DNA from: Gracilariopsis chorda
Lineage: Eukaryota; Rhodophyta; Florideophyceae; Gracilariales; Gracilariaceae
Assembly: GCA_003194525.1 (NCBI GenBank)
Contig: NBIV01000046.1
Location: 1 to 64,000 of the forward strand
Length of the DNA stretch: 64,000 nucleotides
Direction: 5' to 3'
Of the stretch, positions 9,969-20,824 are shown one piece after another. Numbering within the stretch: the first letter of the stretch is position 1; each line of letters starts with the position of its first letter. Made by a program: the position numbers and the translations under genes. The notes below the pieces were generated by a model that had not been told where the DNA came from, did not search any database, and saw nothing but the letters and a program-made list of their open reading frames with translations.

Positions 9969-12713
9969 CTCAGATTTATCTCGCGATGCGAGTAGTTCGT
10001 CAAAATCAGCATCCTCGTCCCAGGTTTCTGGCCTAGCCTCGACGGCATATTCCGGATCATCCGGGTCTATAGCCATGAAACATGGGACTTCATCATCCTC
10101 CGTTGGGAGTGCTTCCCCACTTGTGGGTAACCGCGATAAAGCGTCGGCCTGAGTGTTCTGCGCGCCCTTTTTATAAATGACTTGAAAGTCATATTCCGCG
10201 AGGCGGAGTCTCCAGCGCATGAGGCGTCCCGACGGGTCGGAGATATTCATCAACCACCTCAATGAGGAATGATCCGTGTACACGGTGAAGTGAATTCCCA
10301 TAAGGTAGGGGCGCAGAGTGGTCATCGCCCATACGACGGCGAGGCACTCTTTCTCCGATACGGAGTAGTTCCGCTCATGAACATTGAGCGAACGTGACCA
10401 ATAACCAATTGGATGTCGTTCCCCCTCGGGGGTGGTTTGAAAAAGAGCACACCCGACTTGGTAGTCGCTCGAGTCCGTATCTACGGAGTATGGCAACCCA
10501 AGTTTTGGGAGATGTAGGATTGGTGCTGATGTGACAGCCTCCTTTAATGAGTTAAAAGCTTCCGATTGCTCGGGCGTAAATGTTCCCAGTTTTGGGGGGT
10601 TCCCCTTTCGCAACAACGCGTTCAGGGGCGCTGCAGTATCCGAAAAGTTCGGGATAAACCGTCGATAGACGTTGACCAGCCCCAGAAAGGAGCGCAGTTC
10701 GGTTTGAGTACGGGGTTCTTTCGCCTCAACGAGGGATTTGACTCGAGCTTTCTCGATCGCTAACCGTCCAGGACGGATAATGTGACCCAGATACTTCACA
10801 GTATCTGTGAAAAACTCGCATTTCCTCAACTTGAGGGTAATTCCCGCATCGCGGAGTACAGTCAGCACGTCTCGGACGTGAGTGAGATGGTCGTCCAACG
10901 AGTTGGAGAAGATGATAATATCATCAAGGTAGACCAGACAACCCCGCCACTTAAAGCGGTTGAGTAGAATATCTACTGCACGCTGAAAGGTGGCGGGGGC
11001 GTTGGTTAACCCAAATGGCATCCGCTTGAAGCGGTACGTTCCTGCATGGCAGGTGAATGCGGTTTTGTCGCGATCCTCCTGTCTGGCAGGTACTTGCCAA
11101 TATCCCCAATTGGCATCAAGGGCCGTGAACACGGTGGCGTCTCCAAGGGAGTCAATGCACTCGTCCATACGAGGGATGGGGTACGTGTCCCTAACAGTCA
11201 CGGCATTGAGCCGGCGGTAGTCGACACAGAACCTCCAGGTTCCGTCGGCCTTTAAAGCCAGTACAACTGGGGATGCCCAGGGCGATTGAGCGGGCTCAAT
11301 CACACCTGCGCGGAGCATCTTGTCCACCTGGGACTGCTCCTCTTCCCGAGCTTTCGGACCTGCCCTGTAAGGGGGTTGTGCAACCGGTCGCGCACCGGGG
11401 ATTAAATCGATTCGGTGTTCCGTTGCATCAATCTCGCCAAGCGAGCCATCCCACATTGTGGTGAATTCCCGTAACATAGTACGGAGTTTGTCGCGGTGCG
11501 ACTCTGGCACGTGGCTGAAGTCCAGCACTTCAAGTCCTTTTTCCGGATCAATCCGGTCATTGCTCGATGGAGCATTGTCCTGTGGAACAGGTGTGGTTCG
11601 CAATTCCGAGTTACTCGGTATGTTCGACGCTGAAGTAGCGGTTTCCTCCCCCTCCTTAGACTTGACGTCTTCGGACGGCGGGGCGAACTCCTCAGAAGAG
11701 GTGGTAACTCCGAGTACATCGGCGGCTGTCATCTTCGTTGGCAGCATTCCCATAGGATGGGGGGCTACACTCCCAATTACTTGGTGTTTGACCAGATACT
11801 GGGGGTGTTTGCCAAGGTTGGCAACCAATATCCGGAAAGGAACATCCGGGGAAATGGAGACAATTCCATTAGCCAGCGCCAGCTGGGATTTCTCGTACAA
11901 CGAGGCGAGGGGTTGTATAACCCGAAGACCGTGTTGACGGGAATTTACCTGTACCCAGACTTGGGACTCAGCCGGTATAGAAACCGAGGCAGCGACGCGG
12001 AGCTTGGTGGACTCGCGGGACGCGGGCGGTGGTTCCTGCGCAGCAGGGAGCGGAACTTGTTTCCGAGAGGACCGCTTTAGCGGGCGGCGAACAATCGGAA
12101 CCGACGATCCGTCGTCAAGTTTTACACGCCTGAGGCGGGGCCTGATTGCGTCGACAAATCTGTCGCAGTAATCACATCCCAGTATGACTGGTGCTGCCAA
12201 TGAACGGCAAACGATGAAGTCCAACTTCACCACAGAGGTACCAAGTCTCACGACGAGGTCCACTGTGCCCACCGTTTGTAACGGATTGTTGTTCGCATCC
12301 GAAATGTCGGGGACCGCGTCAGAGCGGATACACGACCGCACAAGCGGGGGTAACAATGATTCCACGACAAAGTTGGGGCCTGCAACTGTATCCAGGACGG
12401 TGAGAAACCTCACCATAAACTGGGGGTCAAGGCTAAGGTCGGCATAGACCTTATAATTGCGCTTGGCCAAGACCAAGACTCTACCGGGAATCCGGGGATT
12501 TTTACTCCGTATCCACGGGCGACGCAACACACCGAGGTGCGCAGAGTCCGCGTCAGCGGTGTCTTTCCTCGAGAGGACTTTCACCGGGGAGCGAGGCGAG
12601 GACGCCTCGGGCGCCAACAGCCTCGTTCTTGAGGACGCCTCTCCCAAAGGGGAGACTCCCTCAGTTAGTTTTCCGCCTTCGGCGGTGGGTTGGTTTCCTC
12701 GACAACGAGTGCT
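9964..12713 (-). CDS. E2 pol: protease, reverse transcriptase, RNase H (interrupted by E1)
   Basis: This is one open frame of about 915 codons. The frame opens at 12,713 inside the end of gag in the -1 frame. There is no ATG near its start, so it is probably made as a Gag-Pol fusion. The protease has LDTVAGPNF (about 12,378-12,400) where the family and E1 have DTGA. Reverse transcriptase has FCVDYRRLN and YLDD (codons at 10,920-10,931). RNase H has DTDSSDYQVG, SEKECLAVVWA and YTDHSSLRWL, and a final QADALSRL. The frame is cut by the E1 LTR at 9,963 and resumes in frame at 584. It encodes enzymes for proteolytic maturation and for cDNA synthesis in the cytoplasmic particle. The Val in the protease active site could inactivate it. 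Confidence 0.92.
12665..12713 (-). promoter_or_regulatory. gag-pol overlap, probable -1 frameshift region
   Basis: The -1 frame is open from just after a TGA at 12,714-12,716 through the gag stop and into pol, giving a 49-base overlap. GGAAAAC abuts the stop codon. E1 has GAAAAAC at the same place, and its pol starts in the same -1 frame. Neither is a perfect X-XXY-YYZ slippery heptamer, so the exact slip site is uncertain. Confidence 0.5.
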
Positions 12714-14521
12714 TCATCCCGTTGACGGGGGTTTCTATCCGCATAAGCGGGGGTTGCAACGGATGGTTGCGTGATCTCCCGAATCGGGGTGTATGAAGCT
12801 TGCCGAGCACGCGGGGTCTGTGGTAGGGCGTGAGAAAAGTCCGTTTTAGCACGGAGGTAGGAAGCCGTCGGGACGGAACGTTTCTCCTCTGGAGTGAGGG
12901 CCTCATAATTTGCCACCACCTTGGCCATATCCTTCAGTGAACAAATACACTGAGGAGAGGTATGGCCATGGGCATAGCACAGGTGGCAAATGAGAGCCAG
13001 CACCGCGACACGCGGATTATTATTCCGAGTATCGGAGAAGCGAACCGCAGGGCGGGTGTCAGTCCATCCAGGCCGTTGATAACGGGGTTGACCGTTTGAA
13101 AACGGGAGTCGTTGGGGTTGAACCCGACTGTTACCACCGTATAGAACGGGATCTTCTGTTCCCGTATCATGGTTCATCTCCGTCGTTGACGGTAACTCAC
13201 TGGTGGGTATCGACACACCATCCCCCTGCGCTAAATGCACGGTATCAAATCCCTGTCCAGGGTTCCCATCCGCGGTGAGCGGGAGAGAGGAAGCTTCGCT
13301 TTCCAGCAACAACGCCTTGGCGGATTTAGACCGATTGTTCGGAGTTCTTGCACGAAGTGCATCCCCTTCCGCTCGAGCGTGTTGGACCAGCTCGAGGTAG
13401 GTGATCCTTCGCTTGTCCTCCCGATAACGGGTAACTAAACTCCGGATTGCCGGGTCAAGACCATCAATGAACATGGTACTGCGCTCCCCAGCGGGGTATA
13501 CGTTACCACATCTGTGGAAAGCCTTGTTAAGGCGCACCGAGTAATCGGTCTCGGTCTCTCCAGCACGCTGGCGTGTATCTCGCAAAGCGAGGATAGCCTG
13601 CTGAATAGCGGTGTTGGTGGCGTAGGAGCGCAGAAGATACTGCACAGCCTCCGGCCAGCAAGTAACTCCTCCCTCGGAGGCGCGAGAAGATCCTCTGACA
13701 GAGGTGTATTGGTCCTCCGCCACTCCCCGTAAGAAATACGGTAAAGCCAAATAGGCTTGTCCCTCATTCATACCGAGGATATCGGCCTCCGCTACAAAGC
13801 GGGATAGGAAATCCAGTACTAGGACTGGGTCCTCTCCAGTAAAATACTGGTTGCGGAGCGAGAGCTGCATTCGCTTAATGCATTCTCGCACCTTTCCCGT
13901 ACCACGGGGCGTACGTCCAAGTGACGAATCTTCAAGCCGGTAGTACCGGTATGATAAAAGCTTCCGGTAATCCGGGTTTGTCGGTTTCAATTCCCGGAGA
14001 CCGGGGTGTCTTCTCCCCTTCTGGCGGGTTCGGACCACACCTTCAGTGGCCGATGACCGCTTCGAGCGGGAGGAGTAGCCTCGCTTCTCGTCCTCCGAGT
14101 CGGAGTCCGAGGAGCTCGAGCTAACCGAATGGTTTCGGGATGAGTCCGACGATGTCGAAGAATCGGAGTCCGAATATTTTCGGTGGTGTTTCCGTCGGTG
14201 ACGGCGTTTCTTCTTCCCAGCAAGCTGGTCGTTGTGCGATGCCTCGTTTACCGGATCACCCGGGGATGGTTTGTCCATGAGGACGAACTGCTCCAGCGTC
14301 TCCAGGCGGGCACCAATCCGATCAAATCGGGCTTCAACTCCTTCGATGAAGGCGGCGGGTTGTCCCAAACTCTCCAACACGGAGTTGACGTCAGACCGTA
14401 AAACACGGAGTTCCTCGGCGACCTCCTTTACGGGGGTTGCCGAGACCACCTCTTGGAGGGATTTTAGTTCCCCTACAAGGGTGTCATGGGCGGTCCACAG
14501 AGCGCGGACCTGGGATTCCAT
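12665..14521 (-). CDS. E2 gag
   Basis: This is a 618-residue structural protein from ATG 14,521. The N-terminal 90 residues look like a coiled coil (EELRVLRSDVNSVLESL, then a Leu-rich stretch). A Lys/Arg- and Ser-rich stretch follows at about 105-165, then the capsid-like region with LDFLSRFVAEADILGM. A zinc knuckle C-x2-C-x4-H-x4-C (CHLCYAHGHTSPQC) lies near residue 520. A Pro/Ser-rich frame from ATG 14,838 matches the N-terminal extension of E1 gag but is in a different frame. Either gag starts at 14,521 or a one-base shift separated the extension. Stop TAA at 12,665-12,667 follows GGAAAAC, with pol open in the -1 frame. Confidence 0.88.
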   Translation of the reverse strand: MESQVRALWTAHDTLVGELKSLQEVVSATPVKEVAEELRVLRSDVNSVLESLGQPAAFIEGVEARFDRIGARLETLEQFVLMDKPSPGDPVNEASHNDQLAGKKKRRHRRKHHRKYSDSDSSTSSDSSRNHSVSSSSSDSDSEDEKRGYSSRSKRSSATEGVVRTRQKGRRHPGLRELKPTNPDYRKLLSYRYYRLEDSSLGRTPRGTGKVRECIKRMQLSLRNQYFTGEDPVLVLDFLSRFVAEADILGMNEGQAYLALPYFLRGVAEDQYTSVRGSSRASEGGVTCWPEAVQYLLRSYATNTAIQQAILALRDTRQRAGETETDYSVRLNKAFHRCGNVYPAGERSTMFIDGLDPAIRSLVTRYREDKRRITYLELVQHARAEGDALRARTPNNRSKSAKALLLESEASSLPLTADGNPGQGFDTVHLAQGDGVSIPTSELPSTTEMNHDTGTEDPVLYGGNSRVQPQRLPFSNGQPRYQRPGWTDTRPAVRFSDTRNNNPRVAVLALICHLCYAHGHTSPQCICSLKDMAKVVANYEALTPEEKRSVPTASYLRAKTDFSHALPQTPRARQASYTPIREITQPSVATPAYADRNPRQRDEALVVEETNPPPKAEN

Positions 14522-14922
14522 GGAAGTCCCCTGGGGGGTGTTATCGCCCGTTCCACGGGGCTTGAAGCCGCGACAGCGGGAGCAGGCCGGGGTGCCTGGG
14601 GCACTGCGGCAACAGCCGGAGTCGATGCTGCATTCCCCTGCGGGGGTGATAACGAGGGCAAAAGGAGGTTCCGGGGTTCCCGGTCGGGGGTATCATTCCG
14701 CGATGAAGCGGCGCCAGCACGGCTGGAACTTGTCCGTATAGGGATACGGGGTACGAACCGAACTTCGGAAGTGTCCGCGTTGTCGCGGGAGCGACTACGC
14801 GTAACCACTGGCTCCGCGTCGGAGGGATTTCTCGACATGAGAAAATACAGTTACGACGGGAAACGATCACGGAACTTCCGGTAAATAAAAACAAACCTCG
14901 TAAGAGGGAAAACAAAAACCGA

Positions 14923-14940
14923 TTCTAGGTCGGGAGACCA
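14923..14940 (-). other. E2 tRNA primer-binding site
   Basis: On the minus strand this reads TGGTCTCCCGACCTAGAA, three bases inside the 5' LTR. It is identical over 18 bases to the E1 site. Confidence 0.85.
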
Positions 14941-14943
14941 CTT

Positions 14944-15750
14944 TGTGGTGCAATGCCCCAAAGGGGAAAAACACCGAAAGACGTCCGGGATCTTCCTCTC
15001 ACGAGGTGAACCCAGTTGGGTAGAGCCCTCCCAGAGGTGTCACGGCGAAGCCGGTTTGTAAGACCAGGGACACCTGTCGCGACTCGCGCAGGGAGGTGAA
15101 GGCGAAGAATCGGTATCCGCGTGAGCGGGGTGTGATCCTCAGTAGAGGTATGTTTCCACGTAAGTGGGGGTGTGTGAGCGGATGCGCACACGAGGGCCGC
15201 GGATAGCGGGAGGTGCTACCCTAAAAAGGGGAAAGAGGAAGGACGAGTGGGTCGCGAGAGCGACGAGTAGATACGGCAATGCCGGTGGACAGGACTCCCT
15301 ATACAGGGCGAAACACCAATATGATTGGAACAATTAGTACTCCCAATGATGGGTCTCCTTTAGATGTGCAAGGGGGGTGAACTTCCGTACACTACGGTGC
15401 TTCCCTCCAAGGAGGAGTTGAGAACACGCGGAGGCGGTAAAGCTCAGAGCCAATTCCCCAGGTTGGGGTCCCTTGTTGGGGAAGGTTTACTGGTGCGACG
15501 GTAGTGCGCCGTCGCACTAAGTACTAGCTTCCCAGAAATGGGTGTGAAAATAATAAATAAAATTAACTAAAATACTCCACATTCCGTGGCAACATCCACT
15601 ACTGTGGCCAACCGCCAATTGACCCAAAACCGTGTCCTACGTGTCCATACCCACCATTGTGGGGCGTAGTTCATATACACACTACACAACCGATAATATC
15701 GGGAAAGCGTTCAAGTACCCAGAATCCCTCCCTGAGGGCGTTGCACTTCA
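14944..15750 (-). repeat. E2 5' LTR
   Basis: On the plus strand it begins TGTGGTGCAA and ends TTGCACTTCA, an imperfect terminal inverted repeat of the kind seen in E1. It is similar over its whole length to the solo LTR at 24,366-25,161, which fixes both ends. The bases TTCTG (15,751-15,755) should be the outer target duplication; the partner copy is off the left edge. The LTR is full of short GC-rich hairpins. Confidence 0.9.
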
Positions 15751-15755
15751 TTCTG

Positions 15756-17312
15756 CACTCGTGGTAAGATTGGGAATAGTGAGCAGCTCTCCAACCATGA
15801 ATCATTCGCGTGGAGAAGCTTCCCAACTGCGCTTCAAGACGCCCTTTGTTGGGAGATGCCGATTCTTCAGGCAGAGTTCTGATACCTTTCCAATCAGCCC
15901 CAGATCAGCTTCATACAAAACTTCATCCATTATGAACCGCGCTGGAGATCCCGATTGGATATTTCTCCCCGTATTAAGACCCAGATACTGAGCAGACCAC
16001 TCTGCCTCACCGACAAGAACGATATGGTATATCACCTTAATTATCACTGTTGCAAGAGGCGTGCCGGGGTTTCCATAGATTACAGCGCTCCCACCGGTGC
16101 TGAAGTACCTTAGCTCCCTTTTTATCTTAGATCCCCGGTCGGGGATTTGATCGGTAGCCGTAAAAGCATGGTCTGTCTGCACTGCGGTTTGTATTCCCGC
16201 AGATTTTTACGACTATTATCCAGTGTAGTATATCCAACTGCGTGGTCAGGCCGCTATCCAAAACTTGGGATTCAGTATCATTGTCGCGCCGAAAATGACT
16301 TAGTACGCAAAGTTTTTGGCTACATCGACAGTATAAACTGGAGCGCGGTCTCATTAGAACATAGCCGTCAGCTTGATGGCAGCTGTGGTCCCAGTGGTTC
16401 GGATCTCGGTAGAAAAACCACTCTTGTGATGAATTTGAATACTTCGACCCGTGAGAACTCGGAAAAACATCTCCTGTTGAAGTAAGAGAACTCCAAGATG
16501 TGTCACGGCACATTCCAGATGATCACCAATGTGGGAGGTCGATTCGAAGCACTACTAATGCACCTATGTCGGAGTTGACTTGATGGTAAATACTAATGCG
16601 AAGAGAGAGGATACATAGTTATAGGTGGTGCCGAAGAGGTCGCATAAGAATCCCCAGTAAGGGCAGCGTCGGCTCCTGGCCCTATACTGGCAAGTGTCGG
16701 GCCCTCAGCTTTTTCGCTGCCTTCGGTTCCTAAATTGGGGATAGCCAATGAAAACCTAATCATTGCCCGGCTCCTCCGTGGGGCTGATCTCAGCGCTACC
16801 AAAGTATCGTGTGACGTAACCACAATGACAGATGTCTCAGCATATCGCCAAAGTGTTGATCGACTCCTGAATGACGAAGGTGGTATAGGCTCCTAATCCA
16901 TTATCCTGGTCTCTTTGTCCTGGCTTCGCTACTACCTACTGTAGTTTCCAGGTTCGCGCTGGCTTTTGATGTAAACTTTTCCTTTTAGATTGGCTTGTCT
17001 TCCATGATTCCTATCCCTGAAGATATCCTTAAGAGTATCTATTCCTTCTTCTTCTTCAATTTCCGTTCCAACGGTTTCTATCTCACTTGGGCTTTGCAAA
17101 GCATTGCTTTTGTCGCGGTTTCAGCGCTGCAGTGGCCTTGTACGACCGTGGAGCGAAGGAAGTGCTCAATGGGCTTCCATTAATCCCAGCGTGGTTCAAA
17201 ACTGTACCAGTGGACACGGTATCGCAGGATACATTCCCGGTTCCAACCGTAGATGCCAATCCTCTCAGTAATAAATTTGCTTTTGTATACTTGCCGGCCT
17301 TGGCGTATCGTG
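15756..17312. other. Spacer with degraded coding-like DNA, unidentified
   Basis: Medium-length frames occur on both strands and none is clearly a complete gene. The minus frame 15,802-16,182 (with GGSAVIYGNPGTP and GEAEWSAQYLGL) and the plus frame 16,620-16,892 (with IARLLRGADLSATKV) have protein-like composition. I could not assign either to a family. An intron-like segment with donor GTATCT and a pyrimidine run lies near 17,030-17,110. Confidence 0.3.
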
Positions 17313-18212
17313 GTTACTGAAGTGCAACGCTAATAGCGGTATCAGAACGTGGTGCAGTCATATTCCGCGTTGGCGATGCTAACCTCTCTACCATGGGGTA
17401 TGAGTATTACATCGGTATGTTGTTTCCGTTTGAAGGGCCCCAATTTGGTTGACAAGTGTAGTGCACAGCATTGCTGGCTTGTGCCACACGTGTGTAGAGT
17501 TTCGCACCCCCTTAGGGATATTATTAGTTAATTACTACTATGCTGTCAGGGCGCGGGCCACCACTACTTATGTGTGTGAGCTCCGGCTGCCCGGGTCAAA
17601 GTAAACGCAACAAGCGAGTGTCTGGCTCTAGCTCAGGTTCCCTGGTGAGTGTCCACCTCCATCTGGAGAGACGCCATCCTGTGAAGCCCTAGTTACCCAC
17701 CTCGTGGAGCTTCAGCACATTCTTACCACCACTGTGTTTGTTTCTGTGCACGCTTTTACAGCGGGTATTGTTCTTTTGCCCCGTATACAGGTGTCGTTGT
17801 TTCTGCGACTACCGGTGATTACCGTTGCTCCGCTACCACCGCCCCACTCATGTGGACACCGCACTGCTCTTGCGCGTCGCCCACCACTCGTGTGTCGCTG
17901 CATTTTCCGCTTTCCCACTTCGTGGTCTGTCTTGGTTTCTACACCTGTACGCTAGTCGTGGCGGTGAGTCCCGGTCTTACACCCGGCTTCGTGTGCTCAC
18001 CACAGGTGGTTTTGCCGCTGCGCTACCCTCACAGAGGAGGGCGTCGAACACCCTTGTGTGTCTGCTCCCATCTCGGGGTATTGCACTACAGTTACCGCGC
18101 TCGGTTCAAGCTCTCCAAAATCTGGAATAATGTCCCTAAAGAAGTTGTCGGGATGCAATCTCTTCTGGGCTGCTTCAAACGAGCGACGTACTCACTTTGG
18201 AATGCGCAGTAG
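17087..18212 (+). pseudogene. Unidentified coding frame split by a solo LTR
   Basis: An open frame runs 17,087-17,317 (with VALYDRGAKEVLNGLPLIPA) and is then interrupted by the solo LTR 17,318-18,090 and its GTTAC duplication. If the LTR and one duplication are ignored, the frame continues without a break from 18,096 to a TAG at 18,210-18,212, adding 38 codons (with SKIWNNVPKEVVGMQSLLG). In-frame continuity across the empty site suggests a real coding sequence existed. The last part loosely recalls the C-terminal end of LINE reverse transcriptases (WN-LP...FK), but this is weak and the upstream part does not confirm it. The 5' end is unclear and may lie across an intron. Confidence 0.4.
17318..18090 (+). 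repeat. Solo LTR 1 (Ty3/gypsy type)
   Basis: It starts TGAAGTGCAA and ends TTGCACTACA and is flanked by GTTAC at 17,313-17,317 and 18,091-18,095. The first bases match the sense start of the E2 LTR (TGAAGTGCAACGC). A GAACACC motif near the end is shared with the E1 LTR. No internal element sequence is present, so it arose by recombination between two LTRs. Confidence 0.9.
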
Positions 18213-19847
18213 TCACTTCGACCACAAGCTTGCGTGGGTCTGACCGTTTTGAGCTTTGTCGCGAGAGCAAGCTTTGTTGAGTTATTCTGCGCTGCTTGGA
18301 GAGAGACGTTGGAGGTGTATCTACATCAGTGCAATTCAAATTTCACTCGATTCTTTTGTTCTCTACAAAGTTCTGTACTGCATTTGCCTAAAAAGATGTG
18401 GCATACTCAAAAAGCATTAGTTCATAGGGTCCACAGGTCAGTGATCTAGATCCTGTTAAAGTCAAGACCTACCACGGCTGCCAAGCTTTGAATAGCAACG
18501 GCTATTAATGATCCAGTCACGTGCCCCACTCCGAGTAACATAACCCTTTTTTATGCCTTTGTCAATGGAAATGACACACCGAATTCTGTAAAGCTATGTG
18601 ACTTCGCATGTGGTGGGATCGAGGCGAATCATAGATGATGACGTACAGACGTGGCAACGGTTTAATTCAGGTATGAGTGGGCCCTTGGAATTTTGGGTGA
18701 ACTTCAGCATAAATGTTATTTGGGGTTTTCGTAAACTACAAGTGAAGACTAGCATTGTCATATCTAGAACAGATAGACGCGGGACAAGCGTGGGAGCATT
18801 GATCCACTGCTGGAGTGATTCACAAGAGTCGTGCTGCGGCATAGTCGTCCGTGCTACTCATTGGCACAAATTTGCAGATCACAAGAAATGTACAACACTG
18901 TATTTAGTGTTCTCACTTCATTATAACCCAATAGTTCTTGAAGAGGGACGGTCCTGCCGTTTCATAGTGAATTAAAAATAAAACTGAATTCGGTACTGCG
19001 TTCATCGCTTGCACAAAGTGATTAATTCCTCCCGCAGTCCCACCACGTTTGGTTTCGTTATACTCACCCGCACAGTGTCTTCCAGGACCCCTGATATTTT
19101 TCACACTGTTTGCCCGCCCAGTGTCACCTGTGAACACCTTTTTAGATATCTTTATTATCTTAGAGAAAGACAGTTCTTTTCACTCAGTATTGAGTTTTGA
19201 TGTGCTTGCTGAATAAGCATCACCATCAGTGTCAAATCTCATTCAGCGTTCTACATGAACCATCGGGGTGTTACCGTTCCCCTTGGTTCTTTTTAAATTT
19301 TCTACTTTTCCTTCTGGATTTTCCTTGGACTGGAACACCGCATACACCGATCCAAACCTAAAACCAGACGCCTGGTTCACCGATTCATGGTATCAAGGCC
19401 GTAAGTATAGCCACCACCCATCTCGGGTTTATAACCGAACACCGTGTGGCATGCAGGGATCAATCGCTGAACCTACTTCACAAGAGGTCAAGAGTGCGAA
19501 CGCCTTGGCAGGGTTTCCGTTCAGAAACGCTGCTTCACAAATTCTAGCAAGAACTTCTAAAATATTCCGTTCAAGGAGATTCGCTATCTGGCGTGATATG
19601 AATATGAAATCCATGACGTCGTAGGATGACAATCATTGCGACTGCTCAAATACTCTAAGAATTCCACAATGCTGCAACGCCACCAGATCCGATGTGTGAA
19701 AAACTTTGGCCTTGTCGCAAGGTTTCAGTAACCCATGCTTTCATGTAACCTACTCAAACGTGACTTACGCTCTGCAAAAGATGTCACATTACGCAGTTCT
19801 CCACAAAATGTTCGGAACAATCTCCTTTCCATATACTCATTGCGGTC
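18213..19847. other. Spacer, no gene recognised
   Basis: This is AT-rich DNA with short frames on both strands. A 118-codon plus frame at 19,268-19,624 has no recognisable features. It may be decayed sequence belonging to the retroelement remnant to its right. Confidence 0.4.
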
Positions 19848-20408
19848 CTAAACTTTGAATATCGCTCGTCTGCCTGCATGCCACTGATGTAGCAGGCGAT
19901 ATAACAATAGTAAGGCTCCAGTCCTGGGAAGACATCTACGTCCTAAACATTTATAACTTTTCCACTCCTGATCGTCAATCTTCTCGAACCCTTGCGTACC
20001 GCGATAGGTGGTCACCACAGTTTTTGCAGCCACAGACTGGTACACTATATCTAGTTCGTACTCTATGGATAGAAACTGGAACTGGTTCGATCTGGGCAAG
20101 CAAATTTGAACCTTTTTCAAGGCGACAACGACTGAAAAACCTTCCTCATCGCATACGGAGTACCTTTTCTTCGCTTCACTCATGGTCGGGATTACTAACG
20201 GGACAAGATAGCCCATTCCCTTTTCCTTCTTGTATTGTAATAACTGGTTACAGGAGAACACCACGAAGGCGTTTGGGATCTTCCTCCAATGTATTGAGGT
20301 CAGCGAAAGAGCCTTTGCAGGGAATGGCACGACCACCTCAGATGTGAGACCAAGGCGAGCCCTTTCCAACCAGCGCAGGAAGGTGGAATAAGAAATGGTG
20401 ATTGGCAA
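19848..20408 (-). pseudogene. Retroelement RNase H-like remnant
   Basis: This is a 186-codon frame on the minus strand starting with ATG 20,408. Its middle part, with KKRYSVCDEEGFSVVVALKK followed by a segment ending EKIDDQEWKSYK, follows the pattern of the RNase H domain of LTR-retroelement pol (an S/T-x-x-E-K-E-like motif, a hydrophobic helix, the DH-x-x-L strand region, then R-W). The catalytic DH is not visible. No LTRs, gag or integrase are recognisable around it, so it is a decayed fragment. The assignment rests on pattern only. Confidence 0.4.
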
Positions 20409-20824
20409 GAGCGGTACTTAAGTCCATTCTTCGAGCTGTCAGGCAAATGTATGTAGCACATGCAAACGAGGAGGAGCACGAGTTGCGGATAGCCAGACGC
20501 TACCCAAATCGTATGGGAGAGGTAAGAGAAGAATTGGGCGTCACGAAACTGACTAGGCGCATGGCAACGCTGGGGTAATCCTTATACACCACTGACACCA
20601 CAGTAATCGGTAAAACAGTTTCAGTACTGGAATCCTTTAGTTATACAAAGAGGGTTAGACAAGCTGTGAGACGGAATACCCCTTTTTAGAGGAGTGGAAG
20701 ACTGGCAAAGAGGATGACGTCTCGAGTCAGAACGTCTTGGTCGGGGACGCTTCAGTGGCGTGGAAGGAGGTATGCCGTCCCAATCATACTCAACATCCTA
20801 CAAATGTGTTTCTACTTACTAAAA

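Larger units (their letters stand above)
1..15750 (-). mobile_element. Ty3/gypsy LTR retrotransposon E2, minus strand, split by E1
   Basis: This is an LTR element read right to left: 5' LTR (14,944-15,750), primer-binding site (14,923-14,940), gag, then pol in the order protease, reverse transcriptase, RNase H, integrase. That order defines the Ty3/gypsy superfamily. The element is interrupted at 589/9,964 by the younger element E1. Its integrase C-terminus and 3' LTR lie beyond the left edge. The reading frame of pol is continuous when E1 and one copy of the GGGTT duplication are ignored, so pol was open at this site when E1 landed. Two frameshifts occur in the left fragment. The gag and the main pol block are otherwise long open frames, which makes this the better preserved of the two coding sequences. 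Confidence 0.93.
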
